Positions 16,032 through 26,562 of a DNA stretch of 64,000 bases are shown here, piece after piece; the first letter of the stretch is position 1; each line of letters starts with the position of its first letter. The DNA comes from Caulobacter sp. 17J80-11. GTDB lineage: Bacteria > Pseudomonadota > Alphaproteobacteria > Caulobacterales > Caulobacteraceae. The DNA is taken from contig NZ_JACSJI010000001.1 in the NCBI RefSeq assembly GCF_014349105.1, forward strand, positions 398,659-462,658, read 5' to 3'. The position numbers and the translations under genes are program-made. The notes beneath the pieces were generated by a model that saw only the letters and a program-made list of their open reading frames with translations, was not told the origin of the DNA and searched no databases.

Positions 16032-18959
16032 TTGTTCACTGTTTACAAGCGCGAGCGCCTGCTGGCGTCCGCCGGCCTGGCGTCCCTGATGATCGCCGCG
16101 GCCGCCTCCACCGCCGCCTACGCCCAGGAAGCCGCCCAGGACACCGCTTCGGACGACGCCGCGGTTGAAGAAATCGTCGTTACGGGCTCGCGCATCGCCC
16201 GCAAGGACTACGTCGCCAACAGCCCGATCGTGACGGTCGGCCAGCAGGACTTCCAGGACACCGGCTCGGTGACCATCGACACCCTGCTGAACGACATGCC
16301 GCAGTTCGTCCCGCAGTCGAACTTCACCTCGAACAACCCGTCGAACGGCGGCCAGGCCAACCTGCAGCTGCGCGGCCTGGGCTCGCAGCGCACCCTGGTG
16401 CTGATGAACGGCCGCCGCGTGGTCGGCTCGAACTCGGACGGCACGGTCGACGTCAACGTCATCCCGACCGCCCTGATCAAGAACATCGAAGTGATCACCG
16501 GCGGCGCCTCGGCGACCTACGGCTCCGACGCCCTGGCCGGCGTCACCAACTTCATCCTGCGCGACGACTTCGAAGGCATCCAGGTCGACGCCCAGTACGG
16601 CCAGACCTCCAGGGGCGACGGCGAGACCCAGAGCGTCTCGGTGACCATGGGCGGCAACTTCGCCGACGACCGCGGCAACGCCGTGCTGTCGCTGGGCTAC
16701 TCGAACCGCGGCGAGATCTTCAACGCCGCGCGTCCGTTCTCGTCGGTCTCGGGCGCCTCGGCGACCACGCCGCTGGGCAGCACCATCTTCGACGCCACCA
16801 ACCTGCCGTCGCAGGCGGCGGTGACCGCGGCGATCGCCGGCGGCAAGCCGGGCGACACCTTCGGCTTCAACAACGACGGCTCGGTCTTCACCTACAAGAA
16901 CCGCAACGGCTTCGTCAGCCCGGGCGGCATCGACTATGACGGCTTCGCCCAGCCGGGCGCGACCTATAACCCGAACTTCGCCTACAACACCGGCGCGCTG
17001 AACTACCTGGCGATGCCGCTGACCCGCTACAACGTGTTCGCGAGCGGCACGTACGAGGTCAACAAGTGGGCCAAGGCCTACGGGCAGGCCCTGTTCACCC
17101 AGTACGAGTCGACCCAGATCCTGGCGCCGACCCCGGCCGCGGGCAGCGCCACCGGCTTCCGCGTCAAGGCGACCAACCCGTTCATCCCGGCCGAGCTGAA
17201 GTCGCTGCTGAACTCGCGTACGAACCCGAACGGCACCTTCCGTCTGGACAAGCGCTTCAACACCGTCGGTCCGCGTGAAGGCGTCGACAACTACGACGTC
17301 TTCCAGATCGTCACCGGCGTGAAGGGCGACCTGCCGATCAAGGACTGGAGCTACGACGTCTACGCCCAGATGGGCCGCGTCGACCGCCTCACCACCCAGA
17401 ACGGCAACATCTCGCGTTCGGCCGTGCAGACCCTGCTCGACGCGGCGGACGGCGGCAACTCGATCTGCGCGGGCGGCTTCAACCCGTTCGGCGACAACGC
17501 CATGTCGGCGGCTTGCGCGGCCTACGTCGGCCGCACCAGCAAGAACTCGACCCGTTCGGACCAGCGCGTGATCGAAGCCACCGTCCAGGGCGGCCTGTTC
17601 GACCTGCCGGCCGGCGAAGTGCGCTTCGCCGCGGGCATGGACTACCGTGAGGACGAGTACACCTTCACCCCCGACGCCCTGCTGTCGACCGGCGACGTGG
17701 CGGGCTTCAACGCCCAGAAGCCGCTCGAAGGCGTGGTGGACGTGAAGGAATACTTCGGCGAAGTGCTGATCCCGGTCCTGCGTGATCTGCCGTTCGTGGA
17801 AGAGCTGAACCTCAACCTGGCCAGCCGCATCTCGGACTACAGCTCGATCGGTCAGGTCGGCGCCTACAAGATCGACGGCGACTGGCTGATCGGCGGGGGC
17901 GTGCGCGCCCGCGGCGGCTTCCAGCGCGCGGTCCGCGCCCCGTCCATCGGCGAACTGTACGCGCCGCAGAACCTGACCTTCGCGTCCATCGGCACCCCGT
18001 CGGCCAGCGGCAACGGCGGCGACCCGTGCGACGTCGGCGGCAAGTACCGGACCGGCCCCAACGCCGCTCAGGTCAAGGCGCTGTGCGCCGCCCAGGGCGT
18101 CCCGGGCGCGATCATCGACAGCTACACCTACACCAACACCCAGGCGTCGGGCCTCACCGGCGGCAACCCGGATCTGAAGGAAGAAACCGCCGACACCTTC
18201 TCGGTCGGCCTGGTGTGGCAGCCGCGCTTCGACAACCCGTGGCTGGAGAAGCTGTCGGGCTCGATCGACTACTACTCGATCGAAATCGCCGACGTGATCG
18301 CCTCGGTGGCCACCACCGACCAGCTGCAGCTCTGCTACAACGCCAACGGCACGTCGAACCCGACCTACGACCCGAACCACTGGGCCTGCCAGATGTTCAG
18401 CCGTAACCCGGCGACCGGCGAAGTCATCGGCGCCAAGGAGTTCAACGGCAACCTCGGCGCGCTGCGCACCTCGGGCATCGACTTCCAGGTCGACTGGGGC
18501 TTCACCTTCGCCGACGTCGGCCTGCCCGACCTGGGCAAGATGAAGTTCAACGTCACCGGCACCAAGCTGCAGAAGTGGGAGATCCAGAACGTTCCGAACG
18601 GCGCGTTCACCGACCGCACCGGCACGATCAGCAACAGCTTCGGCATGACCTTCCCGGAATGGAAGTGGCTGGCCGGCGCCGACTGGTCCTACGGTCCGGC
18701 TTCGCTGGGCGTGCGCTGGCGCTACCAGGGCGAGGTCGAGAACTTCAACGACACCAGCAAGACCATCGACGCGGTCAACTACTTCGACCTGAACAGCTCC
18801 TGGTCGGTGAACGACAAGGTGGCCCTGCGCGCCGGTATCAACAACCTCACCGACGAGATGCCGCCGGTCTACACCCCGGCTATTCAGGCGAACACCGACC
18901 CGTCGACCTACGACGTGCTCGGCCGTCGCTTCTACCTGGGCCTGACCGCCAAGTTCTAA
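16032..18959 (+). CDS. TonB-dependent outer-membrane receptor
   Basis: 975 residues. The best start is TTG 16032: GGAGAG at 16021-16026 lies five bases upstream, and the product begins directly with a signal peptide (FTVYKRERLLASAGLASLMIAAAASTAAYAQ). The mature N-terminus has EEIVVTGSRIARKDY, then the plug with LNDMPQFVPQ, LQLRGLGSQRTLVLMNGRR and YGSDALAGVTNFILRDDFEG. The remaining 750 residues are amphipathic strands, ending in a terminal aromatic (RRFYLGLTAKF) used by the BAM machinery. Receptors of this type import siderophores, carbohydrates or peptides; the substrate is unknown. Divergence from an exported dipeptidyl peptidase makes a peptide-related role possible. A terminator follows. 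Confidence 0.93.
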   Translation: MFTVYKRERLLASAGLASLMIAAAASTAAYAQEAAQDTASDDAAVEEIVVTGSRIARKDYVANSPIVTVGQQDFQDTGSVTIDTLLNDMPQFVPQSNFTSNNPSNGGQANLQLRGLGSQRTLVLMNGRRVVGSNSDGTVDVNVIPTALIKNIEVITGGASATYGSDALAGVTNFILRDDFEGIQVDAQYGQTSRGDGETQSVSVTMGGNFADDRGNAVLSLGYSNRGEIFNAARPFSSVSGASATTPLGSTIFDATNLPSQAAVTAAIAGGKPGDTFGFNNDGSVFTYKNRNGFVSPGGIDYDGFAQPGATYNPNFAYNTGALNYLAMPLTRYNVFASGTYEVNKWAKAYGQALFTQYESTQILAPTPAAGSATGFRVKATNPFIPAELKSLLNSRTNPNGTFRLDKRFNTVGPREGVDNYDVFQIVTGVKGDLPIKDWSYDVYAQMGRVDRLTTQNGNISRSAVQTLLDAADGGNSICAGGFNPFGDNAMSAACAAYVGRTSKNSTRSDQRVIEATVQGGLFDLPAGEVRFAAGMDYREDEYTFTPDALLSTGDVAGFNAQKPLEGVVDVKEYFGEVLIPVLRDLPFVEELNLNLASRISDYSSIGQVGAYKIDGDWLIGGGVRARGGFQRAVRAPSIGELYAPQNLTFASIGTPSASGNGGDPCDVGGKYRTGPNAAQVKALCAAQGVPGAIIDSYTYTNTQASGLTGGNPDLKEETADTFSVGLVWQPRFDNPWLEKLSGSIDYYSIEIADVIASVATTDQLQLCYNANGTSNPTYDPNHWACQMFSRNPATGEVIGAKEFNGNLGALRTSGIDFQVDWGFTFADVGLPDLGKMKFNVTGTKLQKWEIQNVPNGAFTDRTGTISNSFGMTFPEWKWLAGADWSYGPASLGVRWRYQGEVENFNDTSKTIDAVNYFDLNSSWSVNDKVALRAGINNLTDEMPPVYTPAIQANTDPSTYDVLGRRFYLGLTAKF

Positions 18960-19001
18960 GGCGGTCGGATCCGGGGCTGAACGCCTCGATCAAGACGGGA
19001 A

Positions 19002-19030
19002 CGGCGGGCCGAAAGGCCCGCCGTTTTCGT
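19002..19030 (+). terminator. Intrinsic terminator of TonB receptor gene
   Basis: CGGCGGGCC (19002-19010), GAAA loop, GGCCCGCCG (19015-19023), then TTTTCGTTT. It lies 43 bases after the receptor stop codon. Confidence 0.9.
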
Positions 19031-19142
19031 TTGCGGACCCGGCCGCGACGCCGCAGGGCCTAGCCTTCCGGCGCGGCGACCGCTAAATGCGCGCCCAACC
19101 CCGTCTTTGTTTTTTCACCCGCGAACCCGCAGGCGCTCGCCC

Positions 19143-20810
<1,668 letters not shown>

Positions 20811-20814
20811 CAGG

Positions 20815-20846
20815 AAGGGCCCGGCGGATCACCGCCGGGCCCTTTT
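20815..20846 (+). terminator. Intrinsic terminator of ettA
   Basis: AAGGGCCCGGCGG (20815-20827), ATCA loop (20828-20831), CCGCCGGGCCCTT (20832-20844) and a further TT. It starts five bases after the ettA stop. Confidence 0.92.
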
Positions 20847-21279
20847 CCTTTGCGGCGCCAGCCGCGGGGCGGCCATCAAGTTCATTGAAGGTTCGGTCGT
20901 CCTCCGAAAGGTCTCGCGCCCTCCGGGGGCGGGTGTCGTTGAGAATCCGGAAGGTCAGTCTGCGACCGGTCCGCGCCGTCCGTCCCGGGGCGCGGCCAAG
21001 CCCTTCGCCGCAGCCCCGGCCGTGCGGGCCGCCGCAGGGCCGCAAGCCCGCCGGCTTCGACGCGCGCTGAAATATTAACTCAGGCCTTGCGGGGCAAAGG
21101 ACTGGCCTGTTTCCGGCGTAGAAGCGATTGCGGTCGGCCTGCGTCAATTCGCCTCAAGAATACATAAAGATGTTCGCTGAGCATGTACGGCGAACCGTGC
21201 GCTGTTGCGACGGCCCGTCGCTTTGAGATCATCGATCTTGACCGATAACGTCTCCCAATAACTTCGATTGGGAGTTCCC
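20847..21279. other. Long leader/intergenic region before the RTX/GH16 gene
   Basis: About 430 bases without a supported gene. The first 220 are GC-rich and unremarkable. The region from about 21060 onward is more AT-rich (AAATATTAACTC, AAGAATACATAAAGATG), which fits a promoter zone for the gene at 21280, but I see no confident -35/-10 pair. The last 28 bases contain the hairpin annotated at 21252-21274. Confidence 0.5.
21252..21274 (+). promoter_or_regulatory. Hairpin that buries the ribosome-binding site of the RTX/GH16 gene
   Basis: CTCCCAAT (21252-21259) is perfectly complementary to ATTGGGAG (21267-21274) with a seven-base loop. The Shine-Dalgarno sequence GGGAG (21270-21274) lies wholly inside the 3' arm, five bases before ATG 21280. 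The structure should limit ribosome access unless opened by a factor, RNA or temperature. Confidence 0.6.
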
Positions 21280-23640
21280 ATGGCCGATATTACTAATATT
21301 GATTACAAGGGTAACGCGCTGCCGCTGAGCGGGGCGACCACCAAGGGCTTCACCGGCACCTCGGCCAAGGAGACCATCACCGGCACCTCCGGCAACGACG
21401 CCATTCGCGGCGGCGGCGGCGACACCCTGGTCGGCGGCGCGGGCGACGACACCTACACCACCGAAAACCGCACCGACATCATCATCGAGAAGGCGGGCGA
21501 GGGCGTCGACACGGTCAACGCCATCCGCACCTACTTCCTGTCGGACAACATCGAGAACCTGACGCTCCACGGCTATGACTCGTATGGCGCCGGCAACGCG
21601 CTCGCCAACGTGATCAAGGGCCTGGACGGCAACCAGACCATCGACGGGCGCGGCGGCAACGACGTGCTGACCGGCGGCGCGGGTCAGGACATCTTCATCG
21701 TCGCGCGCGGCGAAGGCAGCGACGTCATCACCGACTTCGAGGCGGGCGCGGGCAAGACCGACATGCTGCGCCTGAAGGGCGGCAACCTGTTCACCTTCGA
21801 CCAGGTCAAGGCGGCCATGGTCCAGAGCGGCTCCGACGTGGTGCTGAACCTGGGTTCGGACCAGTCGATCACCTTCCGCAACCACAAGGTGGCGGACTTC
21901 GCGGCCGACGACTTCCAGCTGCCGATCGACTACAGCAAGCTGAAGCTGACCTTCAACGACGACTTCAACACGCTCGACCGTCGCATCGACTGGAAGGGCG
22001 CGGGCACCTGGAACACCACCTTCGGTCCGGGCGCCTCGTACGACACCCGTACCCTGCCGGGTAACCGCGAGCTGCAGTATTACATGGACCCCGAGTTCAA
22101 GGGGCTGGGCGTGAACCCGTTCTCGGTGAACAACGGCGTGCTGAGCATCAGCGCCCGTCCGACCACCCAGGCGGAGAAGGACGCGATCGGCGGCACCGCG
22201 AACCAGTACGTCTCGGGCACGATCAACACCAAGGGCACCTTCAGCCAGACCTACGGCTACTTCGAGATGCGCGCCGACCTGCCGGGCGGCCAGGGCCTGT
22301 GGCCGGCCTTCTGGCTGCTGCCGCAGGACGGGTCGTGGCCGCCCGAACTGGACGTGATGGAGATGATCGGCTCGGATCCGACCATCGTCTACACGACCCA
22401 GCATTCGAAGGCCTCGGGTTCGCACACCTACGACTCCAAGGGCCACGTCATCGGTGACTCCACCGACGGCATGCACACCTACGGCGCCAAGTGGGACGCC
22501 AAGGAGATCGTCTGGTACGTCGACGGCGCTGAAGTTTATCGCTCGGCCACCCCGGCCGACATGAACAAGCCGATGTACATGATCGCCAACCTGGCGGTCG
22601 GCGGCTCGTGGCCGGGCAGCCCGGACGGGACCACCAAGTTCCCGGCCAAGATGGATATCGACTATATCCGCGCCTACAGCCTGGACGGGACCGGCACGCC
22701 GACGCCGACCCCGACGCCCACTCCGACTCCGACGCCGACCCCGACGCCGACTCCGACTCCGACGCCGACCCCCACGCCGACCCCGACCCCGACTCCGGGT
22801 GAGCCGAACCTGAAGGCGACCACGGGCGACGACCACCTGGTCGGCACCTCGGGCGCGGACCGCATCAACGGTCTGGCCGGCAACGACCACATCACCGGCG
22901 GCGCCGGCAACGACGTCATGGACGGCGGCGCGGGCAAGGACCAGTTCCTCTTCAGCACCGGGTCCGGCCAGGACACGATCTACAACTTCAAGAACGCTGA
23001 GGACGGCCTGAACTTCAACGGCCACCAGGCGGCGGGCCTGAAGCCGACGGTGACCCAGTCGGGCGCCGACACGGTGTTCAGCTTCTCGAACGGCGACAAG
23101 GTCACGCTGAAGAGCGTGAACATGTCGACCCTCAAGAAGGTCGACGACTGGCACTGGGGCAATGCGGAAGGCAACCTGACGCCGACCCCGACCCCCACGC
23201 CGACCCCGACCCCCACGCCGACCCCGACCCCGACGCCCACCCCGACGCCGACGCCCACTCCGGATCCGTCGACGCCGAACCTGAAAGCGACCACGGGCGC
23301 CGACATCCTGGTCGGCACCTCGGGCTCGGACCGCATCAACGGCCTGGCCGGCGCCGACAAGGTCCACGGCATGGGCGGCAACGACGTGATGGACGGCGGC
23401 GCGGGCGACGATCTGTTCGTCTTCGGCGTCGGGTCCGGCAAGGACACGATCTACAACTTCAAGCCGGGCGGTGTCGAAGACAGCCTCGACTTCAGCGGCT
23501 ACCAGGGCCACACGGCGGCCCCGACCGTGACCCAGGTCGGCTCGGACACGGTGTTCAGCTTCTCGAGCGGCGACTCGGTCACGCTGAAGAGCGTGAACAT
23601 GCACGCCCTGGTGAAGGTCGACGACTGGCACTGGGCCTGA
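21280..23640 (+). CDS. Secreted RTX glycanase with GH16 domain
   Basis: 786 residues from ATG 21280. There is no N-terminal signal peptide, as expected for type I secretion. An N-terminal RTX block (about 25-145, e.g. SGNDAIRGGGGDTLVGGAGDD and GRGGNDVLTGGAGQD) is followed by a GH16 beta-jelly-roll (about 218-465) with the catalytic ELDVME motif (Glu356 nucleophile, Asp358, Glu361 acid/base). Then come a (TP)17 linker, an RTX module, a (TP)14 linker and a second near-duplicate RTX module; both modules end in DDWHW. GH16 enzymes cut beta-1,3/1,4-glycans; the layout resembles rhizobial ExsH/Ply exopolysaccharide depolymerases. Likely remodels its own or foreign exopolysaccharide. The cognate type I exporter is not in the window. 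Confidence 0.92.
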   Translation: MADITNIDYKGNALPLSGATTKGFTGTSAKETITGTSGNDAIRGGGGDTLVGGAGDDTYTTENRTDIIIEKAGEGVDTVNAIRTYFLSDNIENLTLHGYDSYGAGNALANVIKGLDGNQTIDGRGGNDVLTGGAGQDIFIVARGEGSDVITDFEAGAGKTDMLRLKGGNLFTFDQVKAAMVQSGSDVVLNLGSDQSITFRNHKVADFAADDFQLPIDYSKLKLTFNDDFNTLDRRIDWKGAGTWNTTFGPGASYDTRTLPGNRELQYYMDPEFKGLGVNPFSVNNGVLSISARPTTQAEKDAIGGTANQYVSGTINTKGTFSQTYGYFEMRADLPGGQGLWPAFWLLPQDGSWPPELDVMEMIGSDPTIVYTTQHSKASGSHTYDSKGHVIGDSTDGMHTYGAKWDAKEIVWYVDGAEVYRSATPADMNKPMYMIANLAVGGSWPGSPDGTTKFPAKMDIDYIRAYSLDGTGTPTPTPTPTPTPTPTPTPTPTPTPTPTPTPTPTPGEPNLKATTGDDHLVGTSGADRINGLAGNDHITGGAGNDVMDGGAGKDQFLFSTGSGQDTIYNFKNAEDGLNFNGHQAAGLKPTVTQSGADTVFSFSNGDKVTLKSVNMSTLKKVDDWHWGNAEGNLTPTPTPTPTPTPTPTPTPTPTPTPTPTPDPSTPNLKATTGADILVGTSGSDRINGLAGADKVHGMGGNDVMDGGAGDDLFVFGVGSGKDTIYNFKPGGVEDSLDFSGYQGHTAAPTVTQVGSDTVFSFSSGDSVTLKSVNMHALVKVDDWHWA
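22696..22797 (+). repeat. Thr-Pro dipeptide linker repeat, 17 units
   Basis: 102 bases of six-base ACN-CCN units coding for (TP)17 between the GH16 domain and the first C-terminal RTX module. Synonymous third positions vary, so the amino-acid pattern is kept although the DNA units have diverged. Confidence 0.95.
23179..23262 (+). repeat. Thr-Pro dipeptide linker repeat, 14 units
   Basis: 84 bases coding for (TP)14 between the two C-terminal RTX modules of the GH16 protein. It likely arose with the duplication of the linker-plus-RTX unit. Confidence 0.95.
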
Positions 23641-23665
23641 TCGGCAAGCTGATTATCAGCCGACT

Positions 23666-23704
23666 GGGGCGGGAACCTGAGGGTTCCCGCCCCTTCTTTT
23701 TGCG
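23666..23704 (+). terminator. Intrinsic terminator of RTX/GH16 gene
   Basis: GGGGCGGGAACC (23666-23677), TGAG loop, GGTTCCCGCCCC (23682-23693), then TTCTTTTTG. It begins 25 bases after the stop. Confidence 0.93.
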
Positions 23705-23751
23705 CGGCTGTGCGGCTTGACGGCGTGCGTCGGATCGCCCACCCGAAGGAC

Positions 23752-24681
23752 ATGAGCGACAAGCCCGCCGTCCTGATCATGCAGCGCCACCTGGCGCCGC
23801 TGAGCGGTTTCCTGGAGAGCCGCTACGCCGTCCACCGGTTCTGGGAAGGCCCGCCGGTCGAGGTCGCCCGGGCCGTCCGCGCCCTGGTGGTGGCGGGCGA
23901 GTTCGCGCTGGACAAGCGCCTGATCGAGGGCTTGCCGCAACTGGGCCTGATCGCCTGCTTCACCTCCGGCTACGACGGCATCGACGTGGCCTGGGCGCGG
24001 GGCCGCGGCCTGGAGGTCACCCACGCGCCGGGCGTGAACCACGAGGACGTCGCCGACCACGCGCTCGGCCTGATCCTGGGCGCGCGGCGCGAGATCGTCA
24101 GCGGCGACAGTGCCCTGCGCGCCGGCGGCTGGACCCCGGAAAGCAAGACCATCACCCGCTCGATGAAGGGCCAGAAGCTCGGCGTCGTGGGCCTGGGCAT
24201 GATCGGCAAGGCGCTGGCCGCCCGCGCCGAGGCGCTGGGCATGCAGATCGCCTGGTGGGGACCCAACCCGAAACCGGACGCGGCCTGGCCGCGCGCCGCC
24301 AGCCTGGTCGAGCTCGCTCGTGACAGCGACGTGCTGGCGGTCTGCGTCAAGGCCGACGAGGAGAACCGCGGCCAGATCTCGCGCGAGGTGATCGAGGCGT
24401 TGGGCCCCGCCGGCCTGCTGGTCAACGTCGCCCGCGGCCAGGTGGTCGACGAGGACGCCCTGATCGCGGCGCTGAAGGACGGCCGGCTGGGCGGGGCGGC
24501 GCTGGACGTGTTCGTCGAAGAGCCGACGCCGGCGGCGCGCTGGGCCGACGTGCCCAACACCGTGCTGACCCCGCATACGGCCGGCGCGACCACCGAGTCG
24601 GTGCAGGCCATGCTGATGCTGCTGATGCAGAACCTCGAAGCCTTCTTCGCCGACCAGCCGGTGAAGACGCCGGTGCGCTGA
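23752..24681 (+). CDS. D-isomer-specific 2-hydroxyacid dehydrogenase
   Basis: 309 residues from ATG 23752 (MSDKPAVLIMQRH); the frame opens at 23710 but the extra residues are atypical. The NAD(P) Rossmann motif is GVVGLGMIGKALAARAEALGM. The catalytic set is complete: Arg in VNVARGQVVDEDAL, Glu in DVFVEEPTP, and His in TPHTAGATTES. The enzyme family reduces 2-keto acids (glyoxylate, hydroxypyruvate, pyruvate) in the cytoplasm; Arg/Asn-type cofactor determinants are not certain, so NADH versus NADPH is open. It follows a strong terminator, so it has its own promoter. Confidence 0.92.
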   Translation: MSDKPAVLIMQRHLAPLSGFLESRYAVHRFWEGPPVEVARAVRALVVAGEFALDKRLIEGLPQLGLIACFTSGYDGIDVAWARGRGLEVTHAPGVNHEDVADHALGLILGARREIVSGDSALRAGGWTPESKTITRSMKGQKLGVVGLGMIGKALAARAEALGMQIAWWGPNPKPDAAWPRAASLVELARDSDVLAVCVKADEENRGQISREVIEALGPAGLLVNVARGQVVDEDALIAALKDGRLGGAALDVFVEEPTPAARWADVPNTVLTPHTAGATTESVQAMLMLLMQNLEAFFADQPVKTPVR

Positions 24682-24762
24682 GCGCGGCTTTAACCTGACG
24701 CGAACGCCGTTCGCCGCCATGATCGCCTCCGAATCGGGAGCGCCTGAATCGGGAGGCTGCGC

Positions 24763-25134
24763 ATGGCCAAGGTGCTGGGACTGGGCGGGATCTTCTTCAA
24801 GGCCGCCGACGGCGACGCCTTGAGCGACTGGTATCGCCGCGTGCTCGGGTTCGAGATCCAGGACGGCTGGGGCGGGGCCATGTGGCCGCATCCCCAGCAG
24901 GGCTTCACCCTGTGGTCGCCGTTCAAGGCCGACACCACCTATTTCGAGCCGTCGGCGCAGCCCTTCATGATCAACCTGATCGTCGACGACCTGGACGGCG
25001 TGCTGGCCAGGGCCAAGGACGCCGGCGTCGAACCTCTGGGCCGCGAAGAGGGCGACGCGAACGGCCAGTTCGCCTGGCTGCTGGACCCGGCCGGCGTGAA
25101 GGTCGAGCTCTGGCAGCCGCCGGCTGGCGCCTAG
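24763..25134 (+). CDS. VOC-superfamily (glyoxalase/bleomycin-resistance fold) protein
   Basis: 123 residues from ATG 24763, with GGGAGG upstream. A single VOC domain: GLGGIFFKAADGDALSDWYRRVLGFEI, then the middle MINLIVDDLDGVLARAKDAGVEPLGREEGDANGQFAWLLDPAGVKVELWQPP. The terminal E-L-W glutamate is the usual metal ligand position; the first strand has no His, so the metal site may be incomplete. Function within this large superfamily cannot be assigned. Confidence 0.85.
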   Translation: MAKVLGLGGIFFKAADGDALSDWYRRVLGFEIQDGWGGAMWPHPQQGFTLWSPFKADTTYFEPSAQPFMINLIVDDLDGVLARAKDAGVEPLGREEGDANGQFAWLLDPAGVKVELWQPPAGA

Positions 25135-25190
25135 ACCCGCCTTCCTGAGTTGCTCCCGCGCGCCGGCGGTCGGCGCCTCGGGAGCTCGCG

Positions 25191-26045
25191 ATGACCGTCT
25201 TCGACGAAGTCCCGCTCTGGGTCCTCGGCGTCTCCCTCGCTGTCGGCATGATCCTGACCGAGGAGCTGGCCTTCCGTCTGCGGCGCGCCATCTCGCTGCG
25301 CTGGGAGCCGCCCCAGGAGGGGCCGGGGGTGGGCTATCTGATCTCCGCCGCCTTGGCCCTGCTGGGCCTGCTGATCGCCTTCACCTTCTCCATGGCCGCC
25401 GCGCACCACGACCTGCGCAACGAAGCGGTCGCGGTCGAAGCCAACGCGATCCGCACCGCCTACCTGCGCTATCAGCTGATCGACGAGCCTGAGCGCGGCG
25501 AACTCAGCCGGCTCGTCGTCGAGTACCTGGACCTGCGGGAGCGGGCCGACGCGGCGGTGGCGGAGCCGGAGCGGGCCAGGGACATCGCCGAGGACGCCGC
25601 CCGCATGCAGGAGCGGATCTGGGCGGCGCTGACCCCGGCGGTGCACGATCCGGCCCAGGCGCATATCGCGACGCCGCTGCTGCTGGCCACCAACGACATG
25701 TTCGCGGCCGGCGCGACCCGCCGGGCGGCCACCGAGACGCGCGTGCCGGTCGTCATCCTGCGCACCTTGATCCTGTACGCCATGATGTGCGCCCTGTTCA
25801 TGGGCTATGGTCTGGCCAGCGGCGGGCGCCACTTCGCCGCCTCCACCACCCTGTTCCTGCTGATCGCGCTGACCATCACCCTGGTGGTCGACATCGACCG
25901 CCCGCGCCCGGGCGCGGTGCGCATCGACGAGGCGCCGCTGGAGCGGGCCGCCGCGCGCATCCGTCGGAGCGAAGCCGCCAAGGCGCAGGCGGTCCAGTCG
26001 CAGGACGCAGGCGAGGCGGCGCAGGCGGTCCCGGCGAGGCGCTGA
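25191..26045 (+). CDS. DUF4239/bestrophin-like inner-membrane protein
   Basis: 284 residues, starting with GTCTTCGACG after ATG 25191. Four hydrophobic segments are visible: VPLWVLGVSLAVGMIL, GYLISAALALLGLLIAFTFSMAA, RTLILYAMMCALFMGYGLA and TTLFLLIALTITLVVDI. The central soluble part is helical and charged (LRNEAVAVEANAIRTAYLRYQLI..., LVVEYLDLRERADAAVAEPERARD). The motif LLGLLIAFTFSMA with the following R-NEA-AVE-NA-RTAYLR is characteristic of the DUF4239 family. The C-terminal tail is Ala/Gln-rich. Biochemical function unknown. Confidence 0.75.
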   Translation: MTVFDEVPLWVLGVSLAVGMILTEELAFRLRRAISLRWEPPQEGPGVGYLISAALALLGLLIAFTFSMAAAHHDLRNEAVAVEANAIRTAYLRYQLIDEPERGELSRLVVEYLDLRERADAAVAEPERARDIAEDAARMQERIWAALTPAVHDPAQAHIATPLLLATNDMFAAGATRRAATETRVPVVILRTLILYAMMCALFMGYGLASGGRHFAASTTLFLLIALTITLVVDIDRPRPGAVRIDEAPLERAAARIRRSEAAKAQAVQSQDAGEAAQAVPARR

Positions 26046-26049
26046 GCGG

Positions 26050-26487
26050 TCACGCCCCTGGCGTGGCCGGCGTCTTCTCCGGGTCTGTCTGCGTGAGCGC
26101 CTTCTTGCACCAGGACCAGGTCTCGCCGTCCGGCAGGGGCGTGGCCCGGTACTTCGGCAGATAGCTGCTGTTCGGCATCAGGAATTTCACCTGGTTCAGC
26201 CGCATGTTCACGCCCGGCGCCGAGGCGGTGACCACCACCTTGCGATCGGCGTGGACGAACTTCTGCTTGGCGATCTCGAGGCGGAAGCAATAGCGCTGCT
26301 TGGTGTGGTTGATCAGGTAGATCTGGTCCACCGGCTTGCCGTCGGCCAGGTACATCGGCGCGGCGTAGAGCATCAGCCCCGGCGCCCCGTCGATCATCAT
26401 CACCCGGCTCGGATCCTCCTGGGCGAGCGCCGCGCTCGCCGCCAGCGCCGCCGCCAAGGCGGCCGCCACCGTCGTTTTCCAGTTCAT
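26050..26487 (-). CDS. Exported hypothetical protein
   Basis: 145 residues with a signal peptide (MNWKTTVAAALAAALAASAALAQ). The mature part has a beta-rich look (DQIYLINHTKQRYCFRLEI, KVVVTASAPGVNMRLNQVKFLMPNSSYLPKYRATPL) and two cysteines that could form one disulfide. No family recognised. It converges on the DUF4239 gene with a four-base gap. Confidence 0.65.
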   Translation of the reverse strand: MNWKTTVAAALAAALAASAALAQEDPSRVMMIDGAPGLMLYAAPMYLADGKPVDQIYLINHTKQRYCFRLEIAKQKFVHADRKVVVTASAPGVNMRLNQVKFLMPNSSYLPKYRATPLPDGETWSWCKKALTQTDPEKTPATPGA

Positions 26488-26562
26488 CGGACCGTTCCCC
26501 CTCCGGACCCGATGGTCAGTGATCGCTCGCCGCGTACGGCTGTCAATCGTCCACGCGGGGGG

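Noticed and set aside
15897..18380. 827-residue open frame on the minus strand opposite the TonB receptor
   Set aside because: Antisense shadow; composition dominated by Val, Asp, Arg and Gly with no recognisable motif.
22696..23262. Six-base tandem repeats considered as a minisatellite or CRISPR-like array
   Set aside because: They are in frame and code for Thr-Pro linkers between domains; there are no spacers.
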